Shown: piece after piece, positions 1-7,793 of the stretch
How positions within the stretch are numbered: position 1 is the first letter of the stretch
Layout of the letters: every line of letters begins with the position of its first letter
DNA from: a virus
Reading direction: 5' to 3' (one strand)
Virus record (IMG/VR): IMGVR_UViG_3300008261_001827
Span: 1 to 44,893 of that record
DNA: 44,893 nt
The notes under the pieces: generated by a model
Seen by the model: the letters and a program-made list of their open reading frames with translations, nothing else
The model's database searches: none
What the model was told of the DNA's origin: nothing
Position numbers and translations under genes: made by a program

Positions 1-19
1 ATAAAGAGTTTAGAAAAAG

Positions 20-27
20 AATAAATA
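20..27 (+). promoter_or_regulatory. Possible T4-type late promoter (AATAAATA)
   Basis: The octamer AATAAATA differs from the T4 late consensus TATAAATA at the first base only. It lies about 100 nt upstream of the first gene of the RCC1 array. The same variant recurs at 20933-20940 before another structural gene, which gives modest support. AT-rich DNA can produce such boxes by chance. Nothing else is recognised in positions 1-117; a reading frame ending at position 24 could be the tail of an upstream gene but is too short to support. Confidence 0.35.
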
Positions 28-117
28 TACACGACAGCCGAGTATCCTACGTGGACGCGAAGATGGCTTGATGATTGAATCAGTGATCGCCGCTTTGTCT
101 CCAAGTATATATTCTAG

Positions 118-123
118 AAGGAG
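118..123 (+). promoter_or_regulatory. Ribosome binding site that decides the first start codon
   Basis: A perfect AAGGAG directly abuts an ATG at 124, which leaves no spacer. A second in-frame ATG at 130 has a 6-nt spacer, close to the ideal distance. The true start is therefore taken as 130. Confidence 0.7.
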
Positions 124-129
124 ATGAGC

Positions 130-375
130 ATGGCAATTAAGATTCAAGGTACGACGATCATTAATGACGTCACCGCATACATAGATATAAATGGCACCAC
201 GGCAATTAAAGTACCAGCCGGTACCCTTTTACAAAGACCGACGGGTGTAACTGGCCAATTAAGATATAACACAACGGACGCAACATTCGAAGGTTTTAAC
301 GGGACTGCGTGGGGCCCGCTAGGGGGTGGTGCTGACGAACTTGCAAGAACTCTGGCAACGTTGGCGCTACCATAA
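130..375 (+). CDS. Small tail-fibre/baseplate-associated protein
   Basis: The product is an 81-residue protein that opens with an MAIKIQGTTIIND-like stretch. It ends in a module common in phage fibre proteins, with RPTGVTGQLRYNTT followed by FEGFNGTAW and a Gly-rich tail. That module is usually a short beta-rich attachment or tip domain. The start at 130 is chosen because the AAGGAG at 118-123 gives it a normal spacer. The stop overlaps the next start by one base (TAATG), so it is probably translationally coupled to the first RCC1 gene. The G-LRY-(x)n-F-G-W pattern resembles the N-terminal modules of the six RCC1 proteins that follow. It may therefore be a free version of their attachment domain; this is inference. 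Confidence 0.6.
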   Translation: MAIKIQGTTIINDVTAYIDINGTTAIKVPAGTLLQRPTGVTGQLRYNTTDATFEGFNGTAWGPLGGGADELARTLATLALP

Positions 376-1724
376 TGACTGTAGGAATACAACCACTCGT
401 AGATGAAGTAAATACAAATGTAGCAGGGGCGTTAACAACCCTAGAGCAGTTGCAACTCGCGAGTGTAATGCAAGATTTTGATCAAGGATTTACAAAGTGC
501 GTAGCTAACTGCGCAGCGCTTCCAGCTGCGGCTGATAACAAAGGTCGTTGGATCTTTCTTCAAGACGTTTGCAGTTATCGTTGGAGCGACGGGACAGCTT
601 GGTCAAGAGATTTTGCTAGTATTGAACAAAATATTGCTTTTTCATTTGGATGCAATGCTGATAACCAGCTGGGTGACAGAACCACAACCAACAGATCTTC
701 TCCAGTGTCAGTCTTAGGTGATGTCTTATACTGGTGTCAGGTGAGCGCTGGTAATGGATTTAATATTGGAGTTCGCAGTGATATGACTGCTTGGGGTTGG
801 GGCTGTAACGCAGGGGGCGAACTAGGTGACTGTACTAGCGTTAATAGAATCATACCTAGGCCAGTCGTTGGTGGCTTTGGTGACTGGTGTCAGGTTAGTG
901 CCGGAGCAAATCATAGTATAGGTGTTCGTCAGAATGGAACTGCTTGGGCCTGGGGGTTGGGATCATGTGGTCAGCTGGGTGATGGAACTTCAGTAAGCAA
1001 GTCTTCTCCAGTATTAGTCGTCGGCGGTTTTACGGACTGGTGTCAAGTAAGCGCCGGTCAACACTTCATACTTGGTGTTCGTCAAAATGGAACGGCCTGG
1101 GGTTGGGGTTGTGGTAGTGGAGGTCGTCTCGGTAACGAAACAACAGTCAATAAATGTTCTCCAGTATCAGTTGTTGGCGGTTTTAGTGACTGGTGTCAGG
1201 TTAGCGCTGGGACCGCTCACAGTCTAGGTGTTCGACAGAACGGGACCGCTTGGGCCTGGGGATGTAATACTTGTGGCCCACTGGGCGACGGCACTACAGT
1301 TGATAAATCTTCTCCTGTGTCAGTCGTAGGTGGCTTTACCGACTGGTGTCAGGTTAGTGCCGGAGCAAATCATAGTCTAGGTGTTCGACAGAATGGAACT
1401 GCTTGGGGTTGGGGTGCTGGCGCTGACGGACGCATTGGTAACGGAACTATAGTTAGTGTATCTTCTCCAGTGTCAGTCGTCGGCGGGTTCACGGACTGGT
1501 GTCAAGTAAGTGCCGGGCTTGGGCACAGTCTAGGCGTTCGCCAAAATGGCACCGCTTGGGCTTGGGGACAGGGTTCAACTGGTCGTCTTGGTGATGGCAC
1601 GGTCGTAAACAAATCTTCTCCAGTGTCAATCGCTGGCGGACTAACCGGTTGGAGATGCGTAAGTATATATACAAATGGTAATCATAGCTTAGCTGTTAGA
1701 TCTGATAGTACGAAGGGTTTTTAA
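375..1724 (+). CDS. RCC1-like seven-bladed propeller protein A (putative adhesin)
   Basis: The protein has 449 residues. Residues 1-88 form a unique N-terminal region, a predicted helical segment followed by an LPAAA-x5-G-x2-IFL...W small fibre module. From residue 89 there are seven RCC1-type repeats of about 50 residues with the core W-x-W-G-x4-G-x-L-G-D-x-T-x-V and SSPVSVVGGFTDWCQVSAG-x2-H-S-L-G-V-R. Seven blades is the number that closes an RCC1 propeller. RCC1 folds bind proteins or ligands; here a virion adhesin role is inferred from neighbouring fibre genes. Variation is concentrated in the four residues after WG and the two before H. It shares 52 identical bases (1255-1306) with the next gene. 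Enzymatic or GEF activity is not supported. Confidence 0.8.
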   Translation: MTVGIQPLVDEVNTNVAGALTTLEQLQLASVMQDFDQGFTKCVANCAALPAAADNKGRWIFLQDVCSYRWSDGTAWSRDFASIEQNIAFSFGCNADNQLGDRTTTNRSSPVSVLGDVLYWCQVSAGNGFNIGVRSDMTAWGWGCNAGGELGDCTSVNRIIPRPVVGGFGDWCQVSAGANHSIGVRQNGTAWAWGLGSCGQLGDGTSVSKSSPVLVVGGFTDWCQVSAGQHFILGVRQNGTAWGWGCGSGGRLGNETTVNKCSPVSVVGGFSDWCQVSAGTAHSLGVRQNGTAWAWGCNTCGPLGDGTTVDKSSPVSVVGGFTDWCQVSAGANHSLGVRQNGTAWGWGAGADGRIGNGTIVSVSSPVSVVGGFTDWCQVSAGLGHSLGVRQNGTAWAWGQGSTGRLGDGTVVNKSSPVSIAGGLTGWRCVSIYTNGNHSLAVRSDSTKGF

Positions 1725-1725
1725 T

Positions 1726-3039
1726 ATGAACGTAACGAATCTAATACTCAATCTTAAATCAAAAATCGGCGATGCTACGATTGATCAGCAGATGCTTTCA
1801 AAAGCAATAAAATTGTTAGAACTTGGTACTATTGAATCAGTTTCATCATTTTCAAGTCTTCCGAACGCTGCTACAACAGGCAGAGATAAATTATACTTGG
1901 TTGAGTTTGACGGCCTATACAAAACTAACGGAACTTATTGGGCGCCTTTTGCTCAGGATTTTTCACCAGCTTTTTCCTGGGGATGTAATACTTGTGGCCC
2001 ACTGGGCGACGGCACTACAGTTGATAAGTCTTCTCCAGTGTCAGTCGTTGGTGGCTTTACCGACTGGTGTCAGGTAGATGCAGGTCACAACCATAGTCTA
2101 GGAGTTCGTACTAACGGAACTGCTTGGGCTTGGGGTCAAGGCACAAATGGTCGCCTTGGTGACAACACAAACGTTTCAAAATCTTCGCCTGTGTTAGTCT
2201 CTGGAGGATTTAGTGACTGGTGTCAGGTAAGCGTTGGATATATGCATAGTATAGGAGTTCGACAGAACGGGACCGCTTGGGCTTGGGGTGCTGGTATTGG
2301 CGGACAACTTGGTGATAATACAATAGTTGATAAGTCTTCTCCTGTGTCAGTCGTTGGTGGATTTACAGACTGGTGTCAAGTAAGTGCTGGGGAATGCTAC
2401 AATTTAGGAGTGCGCCAAGGTGGGGGCGCTTGGGCGTGGGGATCGGCAATCAACGGGAAACTAGGCGACGGAACAACAGTCGGTAAATCTTCGCCAGTAT
2501 TAGTAGCAGGCGGTTTTAGTGACTGGTGTCAGGTAGATGCAGGTAACTACCATAGTCTAGGAGTTCGACAGAACGGGACTGCTTGGGCTTGGGGCACTGG
2601 TTGCCGTGGGCAGGTTGGTGACGGAACAACAGTTAATAAATCTTCTCCTGTGTTAGTCGTAGGTGGCTTTACCGACTGGTGTCAGGTTAGTGCCGGATTT
2701 GTTCACAGCATAGGAGTTCGTCAGAATGGAACCCTGTGGGCATGGGGGCAAGGGGTAGGAGGTCTACTAGGTGATAACACTGTAGTTGCTAAATCTTCTC
2801 CAGTGTCAGTCGTTGGAGGTTTTACAGATTGGTGCCAAGTGAGTGCTGGAGGTGTTCACAGTTTGGGTATTCGCACAAATGGAACAGCTTGGGCTTGGGG
2901 TTGCGGCACAAATGGTCGCCTTGGTGATAATACAACAGTTAATAAATCTTCGCCTGTGTTAGTCTCTGGAGGATTTAGTGACTGGTGTCAGGTAAGTACT
3001 TTTGTCACTAGCGCAGCAATTAGGAGAACGAATGTATGA
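1726..3039 (+). CDS. RCC1-like seven-bladed propeller protein B (putative adhesin)
   Basis: The product has 437 residues. The N-terminal region 1-82 carries helical residues 5-35 and the module SFSSLPNAAT-x-GRDKLYLV...NGTYW. Seven RCC1-type blades start at residue 83. It begins one base after the stop of gene A with an AAGGG ribosome binding site at about 1713. Its first blade is nearly identical in DNA to blade five of gene A (97 of 100 bases match, 1976-2075 against 1255-1354), although the upstream N-terminal DNA is unrelated. This looks like blade-level recombination. One blade carries the unusual RQGGGAW in place of the usual RQNGTAW. The protein ends just after the final WCQV strand with an Arg-rich tail. 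Confidence 0.8.
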   Translation: MNVTNLILNLKSKIGDATIDQQMLSKAIKLLELGTIESVSSFSSLPNAATTGRDKLYLVEFDGLYKTNGTYWAPFAQDFSPAFSWGCNTCGPLGDGTTVDKSSPVSVVGGFTDWCQVDAGHNHSLGVRTNGTAWAWGQGTNGRLGDNTNVSKSSPVLVSGGFSDWCQVSVGYMHSIGVRQNGTAWAWGAGIGGQLGDNTIVDKSSPVSVVGGFTDWCQVSAGECYNLGVRQGGGAWAWGSAINGKLGDGTTVGKSSPVLVAGGFSDWCQVDAGNYHSLGVRQNGTAWAWGTGCRGQVGDGTTVNKSSPVLVVGGFTDWCQVSAGFVHSIGVRQNGTLWAWGQGVGGLLGDNTVVAKSSPVSVVGGFTDWCQVSAGGVHSLGIRTNGTAWAWGCGTNGRLGDNTTVNKSSPVLVSGGFSDWCQVSTFVTSAAIRRTNV

Positions 3040-4406
3040 ACTTAGCACAATTTCAAATATTACTCCAAAAAGCAATCGACAGTTCAAGTAATACACTCGA
3101 TTACCTATTTCTATCAAGAGCAGTCCAAACTCTAGCCGTAGGACAGGTAAGAGAAGTTGCCACATACGCAAACTTACCTTCAGCTGCATCTAACGAAGGA
3201 CTGTTAGTATTCGTAACGGCGGATGAAAGGATTTATTGGAGTACTGGAACTGGCTGGTATAATCTTATCGATGAAAATAAAGGAATTGCGTATGCATGGG
3301 GTGGTGGGGGCAGAGGTAAACTAGGTGATAATACAGAAGTCAATAAATCTTCTCCAGTTTCAGTCATTGGTAGCTTTACAGACTGGTGTCAAGTAAGCGC
3401 CGGTGGTAGTCACAGTATTGGCCTTCGCTCTAACGGAACTGTCTGGGCATGGGGGTGTAGTGCATATGGCCGCCTCGGTGATAACTGCACTGTTCTACCA
3501 AGTTCTTCTGGTAGATCTTCACCAGTATCAGTAGTCGGCGGTTTTACAGACTGGTGTTATGTAAGTGCCGGGGATGACCACAACTTAGGTGTTCGTACTA
3601 ATGGAACTGCATGGGGTTGGGGAAACCCGTGCCATGGGGTACTAGGTAACAACTTCAACGGTTCCATTAATGTTATTGATGGAACCGGTGGTTTCTCTTC
3701 TCCAGTGTCAGTCGTTGGTGGCTTTACAGACTGGTGCCAAGTGAGCGCTGGGGGCAGTCACAGTCTAGGTGTTCGACGGAACGGGACCGCTTGGGCTTGG
3801 GGATGCGGTAGTTACGGTCTTCTTGGCGATGGCACTACAGTATGCAAGTCTTCTCCAGTATTAGTCGTCGGCGGTTTTACGGACTGGTGTCAGGTAGATG
3901 CAGGTGGCGGTCGCAACTTAGGTGTTCGCCAAAATGGAACTGCATGGGGTTGGGGTTGCGGCTCCAATGGTCGCCTTGGTGACGGAACAACAGTTAATAA
4001 ATCTTCTCCAGTGTCAGTAGTTGGAGGCTTTACCGACTGGTGTCAGGTTAGCGCTGGGTCCGCTCACAGTCTAGGTGTTCGTACTAACGGAACCGCTTGG
4101 GCGTGGGGAGCGGCTTTCTGCGGGAAACTAGGCGACGGAACAACAGTCAATAAATCTTCGCCAGTATCAGTCGTCGGTGGGTTCTTTGACTGGTGTCAGG
4201 TTAGTGCCGGAGCAAATCATAGTCTAGGTGTTCGCCAGAATGGAACCGCTTGGGCATGGGGAATTGCTGCTTGCGGCGTTTTAGGATCTGGTGCGCCTGC
4301 CAATGCATCTTCTCCAGTATCAGTCGTCGGTGGCTTTACAGACTGGTGTCAAGTAAGCGCTAGCAATTATCACAGCTTAGCTCTAAGAAGAACAAATTTC
4401 GTATAA
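3036..4406 (+). CDS. RCC1-like seven-bladed propeller protein C (putative adhesin)
   Basis: The product has 456 residues. Residues 1-85 are the attachment region, with the module ATYANLPSAASNEGLLVFV...TGTGW. Seven RCC1-type blades follow from residue 86. The start overlaps the stop of gene B as ATGA, with an AGGAG site at 3022-3026. Blades two and three carry insertions: a Ser-rich loop LPSSSGRSS, and a longer Asn/Gly-rich loop after LGNN. So this propeller has two extended surface loops that the other five lack. A 49-base tract (3844-3892) is identical to 997-1045 in gene A. Function as a receptor-binding fibre tip is inferred from context only. Confidence 0.8.
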   Translation: MNLAQFQILLQKAIDSSSNTLDYLFLSRAVQTLAVGQVREVATYANLPSAASNEGLLVFVTADERIYWSTGTGWYNLIDENKGIAYAWGGGGRGKLGDNTEVNKSSPVSVIGSFTDWCQVSAGGSHSIGLRSNGTVWAWGCSAYGRLGDNCTVLPSSSGRSSPVSVVGGFTDWCYVSAGDDHNLGVRTNGTAWGWGNPCHGVLGNNFNGSINVIDGTGGFSSPVSVVGGFTDWCQVSAGGSHSLGVRRNGTAWAWGCGSYGLLGDGTTVCKSSPVLVVGGFTDWCQVDAGGGRNLGVRQNGTAWGWGCGSNGRLGDGTTVNKSSPVSVVGGFTDWCQVSAGSAHSLGVRTNGTAWAWGAAFCGKLGDGTTVNKSSPVSVVGGFFDWCQVSAGANHSLGVRQNGTAWAWGIAACGVLGSGAPANASSPVSVVGGFTDWCQVSASNYHSLALRRTNFV

Positions 4407-4430
4407 TGATAATTACAAAGGAGAAAATAA

Positions 4431-5072
4431 ATGTATGCAGTAGTTTATAACGATAGAGTAATTGTCGGACCAATGGATTGGAACCGCGCAATTTTTCAAG
4501 GATCTCTAGAAAAAGAAAATGTCACGGCTGGCATTCCTAGAGTAGCGCCAGAAACTCTTCCATATATTATTAATGAAGACACAAGAATTGCACTAGTAGA
4601 AGAACAGAGACCAGAAATCAATCCTATGGTAGAATACTACTATGGACCACAGTGGGATCTTTCCGGTGACAAGGCGGTCGCAGTATATGAAGTAGTAGAT
4701 ACACTAGTTGATTTCGCTCGCGATAATTTTAAAACTAAAGCGGCCGAAGCAAGATGGAAAAAAGAAACAGCTGGAACGAAAATAAATATACAAGGTACCG
4801 AAGTTAGTCTAGATACTAGCCGTGACGGAAGAAATATTTTCATACAGAAGTATTCTATTATGACGGAAGAAGAAGTTGCAAATTGGAAATTCCCAGAAGG
4901 TTGGCTCACTCTTACAAAGAGCGATCTTGGTTCTATTGTTTCTGCCGGTTCGAGTTATATTCAAAGTTGCTTTGACTGGGAGAAAACAATTAATGATGAA
5001 ATTAATGCAGCGACATCAAAAGAAGAATTGGTATCTATTGGTGAACAAATAGCGGAACAGATGGTAGAATAA
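4431..5072 (+). CDS. Tail-fibre assembly-like protein (DUF4376-like)
   Basis: The product has 213 residues and no RCC1 repeats. Residues 85-210 match the pattern of the DUF4376 domain found in phage tail-fibre assembly/chaperone proteins: a helix ending in KAAEARWKKETAGTKI, a short beta hairpin, DTSRDGRNIF, a hydrophobic W-x-F-x2-GWLTL segment, then helices with an FDWEKTINDEINAA stretch. A strong AAAGGAG lies at 4417-4423. It sits between the third and fourth propeller genes. It may therefore be the dedicated chaperone or attachment factor for the array, by analogy with fibre-adjacent chaperones such as T4 gp38. That role is inferred; a structural role cannot be excluded. Confidence 0.6.
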   Translation: MYAVVYNDRVIVGPMDWNRAIFQGSLEKENVTAGIPRVAPETLPYIINEDTRIALVEEQRPEINPMVEYYYGPQWDLSGDKAVAVYEVVDTLVDFARDNFKTKAAEARWKKETAGTKINIQGTEVSLDTSRDGRNIFIQKYSIMTEEEVANWKFPEGWLTLTKSDLGSIVSAGSSYIQSCFDWEKTINDEINAATSKEELVSIGEQIAEQMVE

Positions 5073-5073
5073 T

Positions 5074-6438
5074 ATGCCCCCAATCGATAAACCAGGTTTG
5101 GTATCAAAACTAACGACCGTAGTTAATACTGCGTATGAAACCGGGTCATATCTTGTTGAAGACGTATTAGCAACATCTTTATCTATGACTGCACTGAGTG
5201 AGATTAATATTGTCACTGTATCTGACGTACTTTCATTGCCGAATCTTAAATATTACGATTCGCCAAACGCAATGATCTATTACGTTAACGATATAGACGT
5301 ATTTGCGGTAAGTTCTAATTTTAAGTGGCTAACACTTGACGGCAGGCTTCTAAGGCAGGATACCACATACGGAAAAATTTGGTCTTGGGGAAATAACAAT
5401 CTTGGCCAACTAGGTGATAGTACAGCAGTTTCTAAATCGTCTCCGGTATCAACTGCACCATCTGGTTGGTGTCAGTTAAGCGCTGGCGAATGTCATAGTT
5501 TGGCCGTCTGTACAAATGGTACAGCATGGGCTTGGGGTTCAAACTTTTTAGGTAAACTTGGTGACAATACTGCTGTCACCAAGTCTTCTCCAGTGTCAGT
5601 AGTTGGCGGCTTCACAGACTGGTGCCAAGTTAGTGCTGGGAACTATCATAGTCTAGGTGTTCGCACTAATGGAACGGCTTGGGCTTGGGGGGCAAACACT
5701 TTTGGGCAGCTAGGTGACTGCACTACAGTCGCAAAGTCTTCACCAGTATCAGTAATTAGCGGTATTACAGGGTGGTGTCGTGTAAGCGCAGGCACACTGT
5801 TTAGTATCGGAATTAGAGCAAACGGTGAAGCGTTTGGTTGGGGCAATGCCGGGTCTGGCCGTCTTGGGGATGGTACCACAGTTTCTAAATCTTCGCCTGC
5901 TCTAATTTCTGGAGGATTTAATAACTGGTGTCAGGTTAGTGCTGGCGGAGGTCATGCACTAGGAGTGCGTACCAATTCATCCGTTTGGGCTTGGGGAGGA
6001 AACTCTTTCGGTCAACTCGGTGATAACACGGTAGTTTCTAAATCTTCTCCAGTACAAGTAGTCGGTGGTTTTAATAACTGGCGCGAGGTAAGCGCTGGTG
6101 GGTGTCACAGCCTTGGCCGCAGATCTGATGGAACTTTATATGCCTGGGGGAATGGTTGCTGCGGCAACCTCGGAGACAACTGCACAGTTTCCAGATCATC
6201 TCCAGTGTCAGTCTCTGGAGGATTTACAGACTGGTGCCAAGTAAGCGCAGGATGCTGCCATAATATAGGTGTTAGAACTAATGGCACAGTCTGGGCTTGG
6301 GGTGTCGGGACATGTGGTCGTCTAGGAGACAATGCTGTCGCTAATAGATCTTCGCCAGTATCAGTCGTTGGTGGCTTTACAAGCTGGTGCGCGGTTAGTG
6401 CAGGTAACGACCATAGTCTAGGGATAATAAGCTTATGA
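5074..6438 (+). CDS. RCC1-like seven-bladed propeller protein D (putative adhesin)
   Basis: The product has 454 residues and the longest N-terminal region of the six (1-102), with a helical stretch and an LPNLKYYDSPNAMIYYV module. Seven RCC1-type blades run from residue 103 to the C terminus. It is the most divergent array member: blades contain WGNNNLGQLGD and WGGNSFGQLGD, closer to the general bacterial RCC1 consensus, and one has NSSVWAWG instead of NGTAWAWG. It may be the oldest copy or one less affected by conversion between paralogs (inference). It starts one base after the DUF4376-like gene stops, which suggests coupled translation. Confidence 0.8.
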   Translation: MPPIDKPGLVSKLTTVVNTAYETGSYLVEDVLATSLSMTALSEINIVTVSDVLSLPNLKYYDSPNAMIYYVNDIDVFAVSSNFKWLTLDGRLLRQDTTYGKIWSWGNNNLGQLGDSTAVSKSSPVSTAPSGWCQLSAGECHSLAVCTNGTAWAWGSNFLGKLGDNTAVTKSSPVSVVGGFTDWCQVSAGNYHSLGVRTNGTAWAWGANTFGQLGDCTTVAKSSPVSVISGITGWCRVSAGTLFSIGIRANGEAFGWGNAGSGRLGDGTTVSKSSPALISGGFNNWCQVSAGGGHALGVRTNSSVWAWGGNSFGQLGDNTVVSKSSPVQVVGGFNNWREVSAGGCHSLGRRSDGTLYAWGNGCCGNLGDNCTVSRSSPVSVSGGFTDWCQVSAGCCHNIGVRTNGTVWAWGVGTCGRLGDNAVANRSSPVSVVGGFTSWCAVSAGNDHSLGIISL

Positions 6439-7793
6439 TAAATTCACAAAATCTCGTAAATAAAATTTGTGCTTGCATAAGCGGGGGCGGGCTTACAGCG
6501 TTACAAACTTGCCAAACAAACGGTGCCCTAACTATTCTAAGTAATCCTGTATCTAGCGTAGCAAGTTTTGCTAACTTGCCAAACGCAGTAACATACGCAG
6601 GAAGACTGATATATGTTAATGATGAAAACCGCTATTATCACGCGGTAGACGGATATTGGTTTAATAATCTCACTAGTGAAGTTTTTAACTATCGCCCAGA
6701 CATTTATGCTTGGGGATATAATGCCACAGGTGGGCTTGGCGACGGAACCGTAGTCAACAGATCTTCTCCAGTATCAGTCGTTGGCGGCTTTACAGATTGG
6801 TGTAATGTAAGTGCCGGATACCTCCACGGTTTAGGTGTTCGTACTAATGGAACCGCTTGGGCATGGGGGAATGGGTCATGCGGGCGTCTCGGTGATAACA
6901 CATCGGTGAATAAATCTTCTCCAGTATCAGTTGTTGGCGGCTTTACAGACTGGTGTCAAGTGAGCGCTGGGAACGCTCATAGTCTAGGTGTTCGTACTAA
7001 TGGAACTGCTTGGGCATGGGGTCCTGGGACATACGGTCGCCTCGGTGACAACAGCACAGTTTCCAGATCATCTCCAGTATCAGTTGTTGGCGGCTTTACA
7101 GACTGGAGTCAAGTAAGCGCTGGGGGCAGTCACAGTCTAGGTATTCGACGAAATGGAACGACTTGGGCATGGGGGAATGGGTCATGCGGGCGTCTCGGTG
7201 ACGGAACAACAGTTGCTAAATCTTCTCCTGTGTCAGTCGTTGGTGGATTTACAGACTGGTGCCAAGTAAGCGCTGGGCGCGGCATATTGGGCACTCACAG
7301 TCTAGGTGTTCGTACTAATGGAACTGCATGGGCTTGGGGGGATGGAACATGCGGTCGCCTTGGTAATAATACAATAGTCAACAGATCTTCCCCAGTATCA
7401 GTCGTTGGCGGCTTTACCGACTGGTGTCAGGTTAGTGCCGGAGCAAATCATAGTCTAGGTGTTCGACAGAACGGGACCGCTTGGGCTTGGGGAACTGCAT
7501 TCTGCGGCGTTCTTGGCGACAACACGATAGTTTCAAAATCTTCTCCAGTGTCAGTCGTCGGCGGGTTCACGGACTGGTGTCAAGTAAGCGCAGGCGAAAC
7601 TCATAATCTAGGATTAAGAACTAATGGAACACTGTGGGCGTGGGGTTCTAACACCCAAGGTCGTCTAGGGGATAATACTATTACAGCTAAGTCTTCGCCA
7701 GTGTCAATCGTAGGTGGACTAACTGGCTGGTGTCAAATAAGCGCTAACCTTTGCTCTAGCATGGCTATTCGCCAATCACGGAAAGGATTTTAA
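6435..7793 (+). CDS. RCC1-like seven-bladed propeller protein E (putative adhesin)
   Basis: The product has 452 residues. The N-terminal region 1-90 has Cys-containing helices and the module SFANLPNAVTYAGRLIYV...DGYW. Seven blades start at residue 91. Its ATG overlaps the preceding stop (ATGA). It is very regular: most blades read TNGTAWAWG then KSSPVSVVGGFTDWCQVSAG. Two of its own blades share the same loop NGSCGRLGD, which suggests internal duplication. One blade has a four-residue extension (RGILGTHS) before the His. A 62-base tract at 7410-7471 is identical to 1332-1393 in gene A, almost 6 kb away. Confidence 0.8.
   Translation: MINSQNLVNKICACISGGGLTALQTCQTNGALTILSNPVSSVASFANLPNAVTYAGRLIYVNDENRYYHAVDGYWFNNLTSEVFNYRPDIYAWGYNATGGLGDGTVVNRSSPVSVVGGFTDWCNVSAGYLHGLGVRTNGTAWAWGNGSCGRLGDNTSVNKSSPVSVVGGFTDWCQVSAGNAHSLGVRTNGTAWAWGPGTYGRLGDNSTVSRSSPVSVVGGFTDWSQVSAGGSHSLGIRRNGTTWAWGNGSCGRLGDGTTVAKSSPVSVVGGFTDWCQVSAGRGILGTHSLGVRTNGTAWAWGDGTCGRLGNNTIVNRSSPVSVVGGFTDWCQVSAGANHSLGVRQNGTAWAWGTAFCGVLGDNTIVSKSSPVSVVGGFTDWCQVSAGETHNLGLRTNGTLWAWGSNTQGRLGDNTITAKSSPVSIVGGLTGWCQISANLCSSMAIRQSRKGF

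Noticed and set aside
1-24. Last codons of an upstream gene
   Set aside because: Frame 1 ends at position 24, but eight codons give no basis for a call.
144-392. Antisense open frame opposite the first small gene
   Set aside because: No ribosome binding site, not conserved in layout, and every supported gene is on the + strand.
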